Shown: positions 39,523 to 48,320 of the stretch, in pieces
Numbering within the stretch: position 1 is the first letter of the stretch
How the letters are laid out: every line of letters begins with the position of its first letter
Assembly: GCF_007747215.1 (NCBI RefSeq)
Contig: NZ_CP036273.1
Location: 2,898,322 to 2,962,321, forward strand
Direction: 5' to 3'
DNA length: 64,000 nt
Source of the DNA: Urbifossiella limnaea
Lineage (GTDB): Bacteria; Planctomycetota; Planctomycetia; Gemmatales; Gemmataceae
Made by a program: the position numbers and the translations under genes
The notes under the pieces: model-generated
Seen by the model: the letters and a program-made list of their open reading frames with translations, nothing else
What the model was told of the DNA's origin: nothing
The model's database searches: none

Positions 39523-39636
39523 CGCCCCGCTCCGGTGGCTCGAAAACCGCTCTCGCCCCGCCCGCCCAGGTAGTGTATACCCCGCCGTCGGCCGCACGAC
39601 GCGGCCCGGGTGCTCCCACGGACGGGGGGGAACGGC

Positions 39637-41106
39637 GTGAGCGGTCGCGGGTTCGGGTGGCTCCTCGCCGGACTGGTGCCGGTGTACCTCGTGCTGGCCG
39701 CGGTCGTGCCGCCGGCCGACGACGAGCTGTACTACTGGTGTTGGTCCGAGAGCCTCCAGTGGAGCTACTACGACCACCCGCCGATGACCGCGTACCTCAT
39801 CCGCGCGGCCACGGCCGTGTTCGGCGACACCCTGTTCGCCATCCGCCTCCCGGCCGTCCTGTCCACGCTCACCGTGCTGGGCGTCGTCGGCTACCTGACG
39901 CGGCCGCGGAGCCTGTTGCCGCTGGTCGTGTGTACGCCGCTGTTCACACTCGGCGCCGTGCTGGTGACGCCGGACACGCCGCTGCTCATGTTCTGGGCGC
40001 TGTACCTGTTGTGGCTCGTCAAGACGCACGAGAAGCTGGAATTGGAAGGCGTGCCGTGGTGGCAGTGGTGCCTCGGCGGCGTCGCACTCGGCTGCGGCAT
40101 CCTCGGCAAGTACACCACCGGCCTGGCCGTGATGGGCGGCTTCCTCACCTTCGCCGTCGCGGTGCCCTGGCGGCGCTGGGTCGTGGGCTACGCGGGGCAT
40201 CTGGCCGTCGCGTTCGTGGTGACGCTGCCGATCCTGATCCACAACATCCGCCACGACTTCGCGCCGTTGCTGTACCAGTGGAAGCACTCGATGAGCAGCC
40301 CGGAGCCGGGCGTGATGCCGTTTCTGGGCTTCGTCGGCATCCAACTGCTGCTGTTCGGGACGATCCCGTTCGTTGTTTTCGGCTGGGCGGTGCTGAACCG
40401 CCGGTTCGTCCTCGCCGACCCGCGGCTGCGGGCGTGTGCGGGGCTGTTCGCGTTCCCGTTCGCGTTCTTCCTGTTCAAGGCGACCCGCGGCCCGCTCGAA
40501 GGGAACTGGGCGCTCGCGTGCTACATCGCCGTCTGGCCGCTCGCCGCGGTGTGGTACGACCGGCTGCGCGAGGGCGGGTTCTGGAAGCGCGTCACCCCGC
40601 TCGGCTTTAGCATCCCGGCGGTTGCCGTACTGCTGTTGGCCGTGCACCTGGTGCGGCCGCTGCCGCTGCTGTCGCCGCAGGCCGACCGCGTGACCCGGCA
40701 GCGGTCGAAGATGGAGCTCGCCCGGTCGCTTGCCGAAACGCTTCGCGGCAAGGACGAGCCCGTGTTCGTCGCCAGCTACCAGTGGGCGGCGCTGCTCCGG
40801 TTCCACGGCGTGGACGCCCACCAGATCGACGGCATCACCCGGCCCAGCCACTTCACGCAGACGCCGGAGCGGCTGGCGGGGCGGGAGCGGGTGCTGGTGT
40901 TCGCCGACGAGCCGATCCCGGCCGAGATGACCCGCGGGTTCGACCCGCCGCGGGGCGTGCGCGTGTTCCCGCTCGTGGTCCGCGGCGAGCTCGTGGGCGG
41001 GTACTGGTTGTTGGAATACTGCCGGTCGGGGGGTGTGCGCGGGCCGGACGGGGGCACGACTGCGGCGGCGCGCCTTGACCCACCCGGGGGGGACTTGCCA
41101 CGATAG
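39637..41106 (+). CDS. ArnT/PMT-type GT-C glycosyltransferase
   Basis: A 489-residue multi-spanning membrane protein with about ten to eleven hydrophobic segments. The first loop has PPADDELYYWCWSESLQWSY followed by YDHPPMTAYLIRAA; the acidic pair and Y-D-H-P-P motif are typical of family 39/83 dolichyl- or undecaprenyl-phosphate sugar transferases such as ArnT. It would transfer a sugar from a lipid carrier to a lipid or protein acceptor outside the membrane. GTG 39637 follows a G-rich stretch that can serve as the ribosome site. Confidence 0.85.
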   Translation: MSGRGFGWLLAGLVPVYLVLAAVVPPADDELYYWCWSESLQWSYYDHPPMTAYLIRAATAVFGDTLFAIRLPAVLSTLTVLGVVGYLTRPRSLLPLVVCTPLFTLGAVLVTPDTPLLMFWALYLLWLVKTHEKLELEGVPWWQWCLGGVALGCGILGKYTTGLAVMGGFLTFAVAVPWRRWVVGYAGHLAVAFVVTLPILIHNIRHDFAPLLYQWKHSMSSPEPGVMPFLGFVGIQLLLFGTIPFVVFGWAVLNRRFVLADPRLRACAGLFAFPFAFFLFKATRGPLEGNWALACYIAVWPLAAVWYDRLREGGFWKRVTPLGFSIPAVAVLLLAVHLVRPLPLLSPQADRVTRQRSKMELARSLAETLRGKDEPVFVASYQWAALLRFHGVDAHQIDGITRPSHFTQTPERLAGRERVLVFADEPIPAEMTRGFDPPRGVRVFPLVVRGELVGGYWLLEYCRSGGVRGPDGGTTAAARLDPPGGDLPR

Positions 41107-41155
41107 CCGGATAAGGGCCGCCCCCCGGCCCGAGCGACTCGCCGCCCTGGACCCG

Positions 41156-42415
41156 ATGCGCCGCCGACCCTCCAAGCTCGTGACCCTACCCGAGCACGTC
41201 ATCGCCACCCCCGCCCGACTGGCGGCCGCCACGGCCCACCTCTCGGCCGCCCCGATCATCGGGTTCGACACCGAGTTCGTCGGCGAGGACTCGTACCGGC
41301 CCGAGCTGTGCCTCGTGCAGGTGTCGTCGTCGCAGGCGCTGTTCGTGATCGACCCGTTCGCCTGCGGCCCGCTCGACGCCTTCTGGGAGGTCATGACCGA
41401 CCCCGCGAAGGTGATCGTCGTTCATGCCGGGCGGGAAGACCTGCGCATCTGCAACTTCGCGGCCGGGAAGGCGCCGGCGAAGGTGTACGACGTGCAGGTC
41501 GCCGCCGGCCTCGCCGGGCTGAGCTGGCCCATCGGCTACGCCGGGCTCGTGTCCGAACTCCTCGGCCACCGCATGAACAAGGGCGAGACGCTGACCGACT
41601 GGCGCCGCCGCCCGCTGGCCGCCGCCCAGCTGCGGTACGCCTTCGACGACGTGCGCTTCCTCCTGCCGGCGCACAAGAAGCTGACCGACCGGCTAACCCG
41701 CGACCAGCGGCTGGAGTGGGCCGAGGAGGAGTTCGTCACGTTCACCGACAAGGCGGTCGCCGACGACGTGACGGCCGAGCGGTGGCGGCGCGTGAAGGGG
41801 ACCGGCGGGTTCGACCCGCGCGGCCTCGCGGCGGTGCGCGAGCTCCACGCCTGGCGCGACGGCTTCGCCCACCGGGTGAACCGCCCGGCCCGGATGCTCA
41901 TGCGAGACGACGTGCTGGCCGAGATCGCCCGCCGGCTGCCGAAGTCGCTCGACGACCTGCAAAACCTCCGCGGCCTGCCGCGCGGCGAGCAGGACGCCAT
42001 CCTCTCGGCCGTGTCGCGGGCGCGGGCGCTGGCCGCCGACGAGCTGCCGGGCGTGGAGCCGAAGGAGAGCGATTCGCCGCAGATCACGCTCATGGCGAAC
42101 CTCCTCGGCGTCGTGCTCACGGACCTGTGCTCGCGGATGAAGCTGGCGTCGAACCTGGTGGCCACCACGTCCGACCTGAAGGCCGTGGCCCGCTCCCGCG
42201 CCTGCGGCGGCGAGCTGCCCGACGTGCAGTTGACGCGGGGCTGGCGCGGCCGGCACATCCTTCCGGAACTGCTCGCGGTGCTGGACGGCCATCACGCGCT
42301 GCGGGTGGTAAAGCCCACGTCGCTGGCACCGCTCGCGTACCTGCCCGTGTCCGAGCCGTTGCCCGCGGCGGACGCCACGCTTGCCGACGGACCCGAGGAA
42401 TCGGCCGAAACCTGA
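41156..42415 (+). CDS. rnd: Ribonuclease D-like 3'-5' exonuclease
   Basis: A 419-residue protein. The DEDD exonuclease domain starts at IGFDTEFVGEDSYRPELCLV (Exo I, about residues 34-53), continues with VIVVHAGREDLRIC (Exo II) and ends with LRYAFDDVRFLLPAHKKL (Exo III, about 162-179). An HRDC domain follows (REL, HAWRD, VLAEIARRLPKSLDDLQNLR). RNase D trims the 3' ends of tRNA and other small RNAs. The frame is open from 41033, but ATG 41156 begins the family-like N-terminus. A second HRDC-like region is possible at the C-terminus. Confidence 0.88.
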   Translation: MRRRPSKLVTLPEHVIATPARLAAATAHLSAAPIIGFDTEFVGEDSYRPELCLVQVSSSQALFVIDPFACGPLDAFWEVMTDPAKVIVVHAGREDLRICNFAAGKAPAKVYDVQVAAGLAGLSWPIGYAGLVSELLGHRMNKGETLTDWRRRPLAAAQLRYAFDDVRFLLPAHKKLTDRLTRDQRLEWAEEEFVTFTDKAVADDVTAERWRRVKGTGGFDPRGLAAVRELHAWRDGFAHRVNRPARMLMRDDVLAEIARRLPKSLDDLQNLRGLPRGEQDAILSAVSRARALAADELPGVEPKESDSPQITLMANLLGVVLTDLCSRMKLASNLVATTSDLKAVARSRACGGELPDVQLTRGWRGRHILPELLAVLDGHHALRVVKPTSLAPLAYLPVSEPLPAADATLADGPEESAET

Positions 42416-42472
42416 CCGCTCGATTCGGCGCGGCGTGTCCTACACTTCCCGGCCCGCTCCGCCGAGGAAGTC

Positions 42473-43096
42473 ATGGCCCGCGCCACCGTTCGCCGCTCCG
42501 ACGCACACGACCTGCCGCCCGTCTGCTGCGTCTGCGGTGAGGGCGCGACCTGCACCCGTACCGAGACCTTCCGCCGCAGCGCCGGCTGGGTGTCGTGGTC
42601 GCTGCTCCTGTGCGGCCTGCCGTGGCTCGCGCCCGACCTGTTTCCCCGCACGCGCGCCGGCAGCCTGGCCAACGTCGCCTGTGCCCTGCCGTTCCTGTAC
42701 GGCGTCGTGTTCGCCCGCCGGTCGATCGACCTGGCGCTGCCGGTGTGCGACCGCCACCGCCGCCGCAGCAAGCGGGCGTGGGTGGCGCTCGGAATCGGGC
42801 TGCTGGCGGCGCTCGCCACCGGCTTCGGCTCCGAGTTCGTCGGCAAGCAGCGCGCCACGGATCTGTACCTGATCGCGTTCCTTGTCGGGCTGGCGAGCGT
42901 CGTGCTGGCGGTCGCGCTCGTCGACGACCGGGTGCGGGCGGCGACCATCGACGAGCGCTCAATCACGCTGGACCGCGTGAGCGACGCCTTCGCCGCGGCC
43001 GTCGAGGGTGGCGGGCCGCGGCGCGAGCGCGAGCGCGAGCCGGCGGCGGACGGCGGCGGGATGAATTTGGCGACGGCCCGCTACTACCGCGGCTGA
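42473..43096 (+). CDS. Membrane protein with N-terminal Cys pairs
   Basis: A 207-residue protein. LPPVCCVCGEGATC near the N-terminus and VCDRHRRR later could form a small zinc site. Three or more hydrophobic segments follow (WSLLLCGLPWLA, VACALPFLYGVVF, WVALGIGLLAALATGF and LYLIAFLVGLASVVLAVALV). The C-terminal region is soluble and Arg/Glu-rich. Function unknown. The ATG at 42473 is preceded by GAGGAAG. It is codirectional with the zinc-ribbon gene downstream. Confidence 0.65.
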   Translation: MARATVRRSDAHDLPPVCCVCGEGATCTRTETFRRSAGWVSWSLLLCGLPWLAPDLFPRTRAGSLANVACALPFLYGVVFARRSIDLALPVCDRHRRRSKRAWVALGIGLLAALATGFGSEFVGKQRATDLYLIAFLVGLASVVLAVALVDDRVRAATIDERSITLDRVSDAFAAAVEGGGPRREREREPAADGGGMNLATARYYRG

Positions 43097-43137
43097 ACCG
43101 GCCGGCCGTATAACGGACGGGACGACCGGGAGGCCGC

Positions 43138-44508
43138 ATGTCGACCGCGCTCAAGTGCCCGAACCCGAGCTGCCCGTACCTCTTCGACCCCACCCAGGTG
43201 CCGCCCGGGTCGCTGCTGACGTGCCCGCGGTGCGGCATGCGCTTCACCCTCGGCCCGCCGCCCCCCCCCGCCTACCCGTCAGCATACCCGCCGCCGCAAC
43301 CCCCGCCGGCCCCGCTCCCGCCCCCCGAACCCGCCGCTCAGCCCGCCGCGCGGCCCGCCGCGCGGGCGGTGCCTCCGAGCCCGGTGAGCACCGGGAACAC
43401 GCTGCTCCTCGTCGTCGTCGGCGTGGCGATGCTGATGGGCGTCGGCCTGATGGTGTACTTCCGCATCAACCCGCTGCGGACCGGCGGCCCGACCGCGTCG
43501 CCCGGCGAGATGCGCGAGCGGAACCTCACGTTCGACCCGCCCGGCGCCCCGTGGGTGCAGGACGACGACGTGCGGGTGAAGCTCGGGGCGCCGTTCTTCC
43601 TCGCCTACCGGCGCGAGAACCCGGAGGCGTTCATGGCCTTCGCCGCCCGCGACTACGACACCCGTAACCCGCGGCCGAGCGAGCTGCGCGACGGCCTCCT
43701 CCGGCCGCTCAACACGCTCTTCGACGAGCTGACGACGAACAAGGTCGAGAACGGCAAGTGGCTCGGCGAGCCGGCGGTGGGGTTCGAGTTCCGCGGCCTC
43801 GGCAAGAAGAGTGGTCAGACGTGGGTTGGCGAGTCCCACGCCGTCTCGGCGAAGGGGTTCGCGTACTGGTCGATCTGCTGGACCGGCGAGGGCGACTCGG
43901 CGGCCGCGTTCCCGGAGTTCGACGCCGTCCGGGGCCGGTTCCGGCTGCTGACCGCCCGCGACAAGTGGACGCCGAAGGAGGGGACGACGCGGCCGTTCGG
44001 CGGGCACAAGTACGACTTCCAGGTGCTCGACGGCGAGGGGATCTGGAACGAGCCGCCGGACGGGAAGGCGGAGGACTTCGACCCGGCCGGCAACCTGTAC
44101 CTGCGGGCGAAGGAGAAGCGGAAGGGCCGCGACTTCCCGCTGGAGGCCGAGTTGCTGGTGCTGGTGCTGCCGCCGGCCGGCGACGACCCGCTGGCCCAGG
44201 GGGTGAAGCACGTCCAGGAGGCGCGGCGGGCCGAGGTGGAGAAGACGCCCGGGGTGAAGCTGGTGTTCACGCCGCGGACCGGCGAGCCGGAGGGCGACCC
44301 GGCCAACCCGATCGACGAGACGGCCCCGGTGGCGCGGTTCGAGGAGAAGGCCGTGGGGGCGCGCGGGGCGAACCGGCTGCGGGTGGTGTCGGCCCGGCGG
44401 ATGGGCGAGAAGGTGGTGGTGGTGACGGCGTGGTGCGCCTGGGAAGACCGCCTCGTCTTCGAGGACCGGCTGAAGCAGATCGCCGGCTCGTTGCGGGAAG
44501 GGCCGTAA
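43138..44508 (+). CDS. Zinc-ribbon membrane-anchored protein (MJ0042-type)
   Basis: A 456-residue protein. It starts with a zinc ribbon, CPNPSCPYLF ... CPRCGMRFTLG (residues about 6-42), of the kind called MJ0042. A long Pro-rich linker and one transmembrane helix (TLLLVVVGVAMLMGVGLMVYF, about 87-107) follow. The C-terminal 340 residues form an extracytoplasmic domain of unknown type (LTFDPPGAPWVQDDDVRVKL at its start). This architecture is common in planctomycetes and its role is unknown. GGGAGG precedes the ATG. Confidence 0.75.
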   Translation: MSTALKCPNPSCPYLFDPTQVPPGSLLTCPRCGMRFTLGPPPPPAYPSAYPPPQPPPAPLPPPEPAAQPAARPAARAVPPSPVSTGNTLLLVVVGVAMLMGVGLMVYFRINPLRTGGPTASPGEMRERNLTFDPPGAPWVQDDDVRVKLGAPFFLAYRRENPEAFMAFAARDYDTRNPRPSELRDGLLRPLNTLFDELTTNKVENGKWLGEPAVGFEFRGLGKKSGQTWVGESHAVSAKGFAYWSICWTGEGDSAAAFPEFDAVRGRFRLLTARDKWTPKEGTTRPFGGHKYDFQVLDGEGIWNEPPDGKAEDFDPAGNLYLRAKEKRKGRDFPLEAELLVLVLPPAGDDPLAQGVKHVQEARRAEVEKTPGVKLVFTPRTGEPEGDPANPIDETAPVARFEEKAVGARGANRLRVVSARRMGEKVVVVTAWCAWEDRLVFEDRLKQIAGSLREGP

Positions 44509-44512
44509 ATCC

Positions 44513-44577
44513 AAGCTCACGCGGAGCCGCAGAGAGACCCAGGCATCTCGGTTCTCTCTGCGGCTCTGCGTGAGCTT
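44513..44577. repeat. Inverted repeat between convergent genes at 44.5 kb
   Basis: The arm at 44513-44538 (AAGCTCACGCGGAGCCGCAG...) pairs with 44551-44577, with about two mismatches or gaps. It lies between the zinc-ribbon gene's stop and the convergent small membrane protein's stop and probably terminates both. Confidence 0.85.
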
Positions 44578-44580
44578 GCT

Positions 44581-44889
44581 TCATCTCTCGCGCTCGGCGT
44601 CCGGCGGGCGGAGGAAGTCGAGCTCGGGGTTCGGCACGTAGGGTTCGTCGTCGCCGCGGCGGGCCAGGGGGTTCGGCCGCGGGCGTACCGAAACCACGTG
44701 CCGGGTCGCCCACCAGCGGACGAGGTTGTACGCCGCGAACGCCAGCGCCAGCATCCCGGTCATCGACCCGCCGAGGCCGCCGATCTGGCCGCGGGCCTTC
44801 TCCGGCAGCACCGCCTCCGGGGCCAGCAGCGCCGTAGCCACGCCGAGCCACAGGGCCATCAGTATCAGGCTGTAGTGTCGCCGAAACAT
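44581..44889 (-). CDS. Small membrane protein (102 aa), unknown
   Basis: ATG 44889 with GGGGGAGG upstream gives a 102-residue protein. Two hydrophobic helices (LILMALWLGVATALLAP and MTGMLALAFAAYNLVRWW) are joined by a short loop. A charged Pro/Arg/Glu tail follows (NPLARRGDDEPYVPNPELDF). No family is recognised. It lies 23 bases after the DUF486 gene and is probably the last gene of that operon. Confidence 0.65.
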   Translation of the reverse strand: MFRRHYSLILMALWLGVATALLAPEAVLPEKARGQIGGLGGSMTGMLALAFAAYNLVRWWATRHVVSVRPRPNPLARRGDDEPYVPNPELDFLRPPDAERER

Positions 44890-44912
44890 CGCGCCTCCCC
44901 CCTGCCGGCATC

Positions 44913-45248
44913 TTACGTGCGCACCAGCGCCACCGCCGCCACGATCAGGGCGAACGCCGCCGCCGTCCGCCACGTCGGCACCTCGCCGAGGTAGAAGAAC
45001 GCGAACACGACGAACACGCTGACGGAGATCGCCTCCTGAATCACCTTCAGCTGCGTGGCGGTGAGGTGGCCGTAGCCGAGGCGGTTGGCCGGCACCTGGA
45101 GGGCGTACTCGGGGAGGGCGATGACCCAGCTAACGAGGCCGACCCAGTACCAGGCGGCGTCGCGGTGCTTGAGGTGGCCGTACCACGCGACCGTCATGAA
45201 GGCGTTCGACCCGACCAGGAGGAGGACCACGGCGGCGATCGGGTTCAT
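44913..45248 (-). CDS. DMT-superfamily membrane protein (DUF486)
   Basis: A 111-residue protein with four transmembrane helices. The signature SNAFMTVAWYGHLKHRDAAW, SWVIALPEYALQVPANRLGY and TATQLKVIQEAISVSVFVVF is characteristic of DUF486 (PF04342), small relatives of drug/metabolite transporters. The substrate is unknown. ATG 45248 is used; the longer frame continues through the TPR gene and is a shadow. It follows the TPR peptidase gene by 23 bases. Confidence 0.88.
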   Translation of the reverse strand: MNPIAAVVLLLVGSNAFMTVAWYGHLKHRDAAWYWVGLVSWVIALPEYALQVPANRLGYGHLTATQLKVIQEAISVSVFVVFAFFYLGEVPTWRTAAAFALIVAAVALVRT

Positions 45249-45271
45249 CAACGGTCCTCGCGTGTCAAACG

Positions 45272-47911
45272 TCACTCGTACCGCCGGGCGATGCGGTCGG
45301 CCTCGGCGTCCTTCTTCTGCGCCCGCAGGGCCGCCAGTAGCAACGTCCGTGCCTCCTCGTGGGCCAGGTCGAGCCGCAGCGCCTCGCGGGCCGCGCGCTC
45401 GGCCGCGCCCGCGTTCCCGCCGTCGAGCCGCAGCCGGGCCAGCCGCAGGCGGGCCGGCAGGTCGTCCGGGTCGCGGGCGGTCATCTCCGCGAGGACATCG
45501 GCAAGCGGGTCGGCCTTCTTGAGCACGGTGTACAACCGGGCCAGTTCCGGCAGCCAGTCCGGCCCTTCGGACGCTGCCTTTCGGCCGCGTTCGAACACGA
45601 CCGCGGCGGCGTCGTACTCCTTCGCCGCAGTCAGCGCCCGGCCCAGCGCCAGCAGCACGCGGGCGTCGTCGGGGTTCTCCTTCGCCGCGGTCTCCAGCAC
45701 GGCCCGACCGGCGGCCGCGTCCAGCATTCGCGCCTTGAGGACGGACCCCAGCGGGTGACCCGGCTCGGCAGCGAGCGCCGCGTCGATCAGCCGTCTGGCG
45801 TCGGCGGCCTTGTTGCGGCGGACGTACTCGCCGGCGAGCCGCGCCATCAGGTCCGGGTCGTCGGGCCGGTCCTTCTGAGCCGCTTCGAGCTCGGCGAAGG
45901 TCAGCGCCTTCTCGCGCCGCGCGCCCTTCCCGCGGACCACCTCGGTGACAAAGGCGCGATACCCCGCCTCGAACGTCCCCTGCTCGACGCCGGTTGCCGC
46001 CTTCAGCGCCGCGGTCGTGGAGGCGCCGCCGCGGTAGGCGTCGAGCAGTTTCCCGACGGCGGGCTGGCCGTGCGTCCTGGTCAGGTACTCGACGTAGAGC
46101 AGGCTTTGCAGGTACGCGAGCGGCCAGTCGTCGGGCGTGCGTGGGCGGACGAACCCGAGCGTGATCGTGTCCAGGTCGAACAGTTTCGCCGCCGCGTGCC
46201 GCTCGCGCAGGACCGCCATCCACTCCGGCGGTCGCTCGCCGCCCTCGCTGCGGACGGCGAGCCCCTCGGTGAGCCAGTGCGGCACGCGGTAGTCGGTCTG
46301 GAGCAGGTTGAAGGCGTGCGTGAGTTCGTGCCGCACGACGCGCGACCAGTTCAGCTTGTCGGCGGACGGCGACGGGAAGGCGACGACGCGGCCGGTACAC
46401 GCCCCCGCCGCCACGTCGGGCAGCCCCGGCAGCGCGATCGTGCGGCCGCTGAACATCTCGCGGCTGCTGAACACCTCGACCACCACCTTCCCGTCGAACG
46501 AGAACCCGTAGTCCGTGGCGAACCCGGCGTGCACGTCTTCCAGGTACTCGGCCAGGAACGGGGCCAGCAGCTTGTCCGCCTTCGGGTCGAAGCGGACGAC
46601 GTAGTGCGGCGTCTCGACCGTCTGGTACGTTTCGAGGTGCTTCAGGACGAGCCGTGAGTTCGACACGCGGACGTTGAACGGGTCGGCCTTGAATGCGGCG
46701 TCGAGAACGACCTTCGCTTCCGGCTCGCGGCCGGTGCGGAGGAGCAGCATCCCGAGCCCGGCCTTCGCCGCGGGCAACTGGGGCCGCAACTCGGCGGCCT
46801 TGCGGAAGAACGTCTCCGCCTGCCCGTACTGCTTGCGGGCGTCGAGCACGCCGGCGAGGTCGTGGTAGAACGCGGCCGGCCTGGCGTCGAAGCCTTCGAC
46901 TTCCTTCACGAGGGCGTCGAAGGCGGAGGCGTCGTTCGCCAGCCGGGCCAGCCCCGCGAGGCGGGCGAGCGTCGCCTCGTCGCGCGGGTTCACCTGCTTC
47001 GCCGCCAGCAAGTGCCGGCGGGCGGTGAGCGTGTCGCCGCCGGCGAGGAACACGTCGGCCTTCAGGCGCAGCGCCGCGGGGTGGCGCGGGTTCACCTTCA
47101 GCGCGGCGTCGGCGAGGCGGTCGGCGACGGTCAGGTCGAGTGCGTCGAGCGCGGCTTCCCCCTTGGCGGCGAGGGCGTCCGCGGCCCGCGGGTTGATCTT
47201 CAGCGCGGCGTCGAACGCCTCCAGCGCCTGGGCGCGGTTGTGCTTCTCCAGCAGCAACGAACCCGCGAGGTACTCCGCCTCCCAGCAGTCGGGGGCGTGC
47301 TTCTTGGCGTCCTTGTACACCTCGTTGAGCACGAACTGGAACTGCTGCGGCCGGTTGTTCCACGTCGCGTTCTCGACGCCGGCCTGTCCGACGATCAGCA
47401 GCGTGTCGGGGTCGGTGATCGGCCGGTCGGCGTTCTCGGCGTCGGAGTAGTGGCGGACGAACCACTTCACCTCGGCGTCGGCCGCGGGCAGGTCGCCCTT
47501 ATCGCGCAGCAGCCGGGCCTTGACCCACCGGGCGAGGACGTGGTCGGGCTGCTTCGCCAGTGCCGCCGCGGCGTCGGCGAGGGCGTCGTCCCATTTCCCG
47601 AGCGAGTAGAGGAGGTCGGCGCGGGCGGCGAGCAGGTCGGGGTGGCCGGCGGATGCTTTCAGCGCGGCGTCGAGAACGTCGCGGGCCTTCGTGGCTTCGC
47701 CCTCGGCGCGCCAGGCGCGGGCGGTGCCGATGGCCGCGGCGGGGGCGTGCTCCTTAGCGGCGGCGGCGAAGCCGGCGCGGGCCTCCTCGTAGTTGCCGCG
47801 GCGGAGGCGCTGCCGCGGCTCGGCGAGCGGGTCGCCCGTCGGCGGCTGCGCGGACGTGCCGAGGGCGACGACCACGGCGGCGGTGACGGCGGCGAACACG
47901 GCGCGGCGCAT
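45272..47911 (-). CDS. TPR-repeat protein with gluzincin peptidase-like (MA) domain
   Basis: An 879-residue exported protein (signal MRRAVFAAVTAAVVVALG). Many TPR units flank the central part, with repeated helix pairs such as ALEAFDAALKINPRAADALA. Around residues 430-650 lies a peptidase-MA-like domain with VVRHELTHAFNLL (HExxH-type motif, about 524-536) and HWLTEGLAVRSEG, whose Glu is the likely third zinc ligand. TPRs resume to the C-terminus. It may cleave or bind secreted proteins; the active-site residues are intact. ATG 47911 starts the signal peptide. Confidence 0.82.
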   Translation of the reverse strand: MRRAVFAAVTAAVVVALGTSAQPPTGDPLAEPRQRLRRGNYEEARAGFAAAAKEHAPAAAIGTARAWRAEGEATKARDVLDAALKASAGHPDLLAARADLLYSLGKWDDALADAAAALAKQPDHVLARWVKARLLRDKGDLPAADAEVKWFVRHYSDAENADRPITDPDTLLIVGQAGVENATWNNRPQQFQFVLNEVYKDAKKHAPDCWEAEYLAGSLLLEKHNRAQALEAFDAALKINPRAADALAAKGEAALDALDLTVADRLADAALKVNPRHPAALRLKADVFLAGGDTLTARRHLLAAKQVNPRDEATLARLAGLARLANDASAFDALVKEVEGFDARPAAFYHDLAGVLDARKQYGQAETFFRKAAELRPQLPAAKAGLGMLLLRTGREPEAKVVLDAAFKADPFNVRVSNSRLVLKHLETYQTVETPHYVVRFDPKADKLLAPFLAEYLEDVHAGFATDYGFSFDGKVVVEVFSSREMFSGRTIALPGLPDVAAGACTGRVVAFPSPSADKLNWSRVVRHELTHAFNLLQTDYRVPHWLTEGLAVRSEGGERPPEWMAVLRERHAAAKLFDLDTITLGFVRPRTPDDWPLAYLQSLLYVEYLTRTHGQPAVGKLLDAYRGGASTTAALKAATGVEQGTFEAGYRAFVTEVVRGKGARREKALTFAELEAAQKDRPDDPDLMARLAGEYVRRNKAADARRLIDAALAAEPGHPLGSVLKARMLDAAAGRAVLETAAKENPDDARVLLALGRALTAAKEYDAAAVVFERGRKAASEGPDWLPELARLYTVLKKADPLADVLAEMTARDPDDLPARLRLARLRLDGGNAGAAERAAREALRLDLAHEEARTLLLAALRAQKKDAEADRIARRYE

Positions 47912-48021
47912 GACGAACCCCCGGGCGGCGAACACCACCCTATCGGGCCGGTGAAATGCGAGCAAGCGGGCGGCGTCGTGCTGATAATGGCTCCGGGATC
48001 GATTCCCGTCGCAGGTGCCCC

Positions 48022-48273
48022 ATGTCCCGCGTCCGCGCGCTGTTCGCCACCACCGTCGTCCCCGAACGATCGACGCCTCGGTTGATCCGCGGCGTGCTCA
48101 CCGGCATCGGCGTGTTCACGTTCCTGTTCGGCGTGTTCGGCCTGCAATTCCTCGCCCCCACGCGCGTCGAGATGGTCCTCGCACTGCTCCTGCTCGCCAC
48201 CTTCGCCGTGGCGTCGGCCGCGCTCGGGCAGTTGGTCGTGATTGCCGACCACCTCGAACGCCGGGGCGGTTAG
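48022..48273 (+). CDS. Small two-helix membrane protein (83 aa)
   Basis: ATG 48022 gives an 83-residue protein with two hydrophobic helices (GVLTGIGVFTFLFGVFGLQF and MVLALLLLATFAVASAALGQ) and an Arg-rich N-terminus. It lies 47 bases upstream of the DUF1549 gene in the same direction. No family is recognised. An unusually good hydrophobic pattern supports it as a real gene. Confidence 0.6.
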   Translation: MSRVRALFATTVVPERSTPRLIRGVLTGIGVFTFLFGVFGLQFLAPTRVEMVLALLLLATFAVASAALGQLVVIADHLERRGG

Positions 48274-48320
48274 AATCGGGGTCGCGTCCCGTCCTCCCCT
48301 CAGTCCGCGAGGGCCGAAGC

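Noticed and set aside
39523-41394. Long minus-strand frame continuing upstream of the LSm-like gene
   Set aside because: It runs opposite the glycosyltransferase gene and lacks protein-like features beyond the 87 C-terminal residues.
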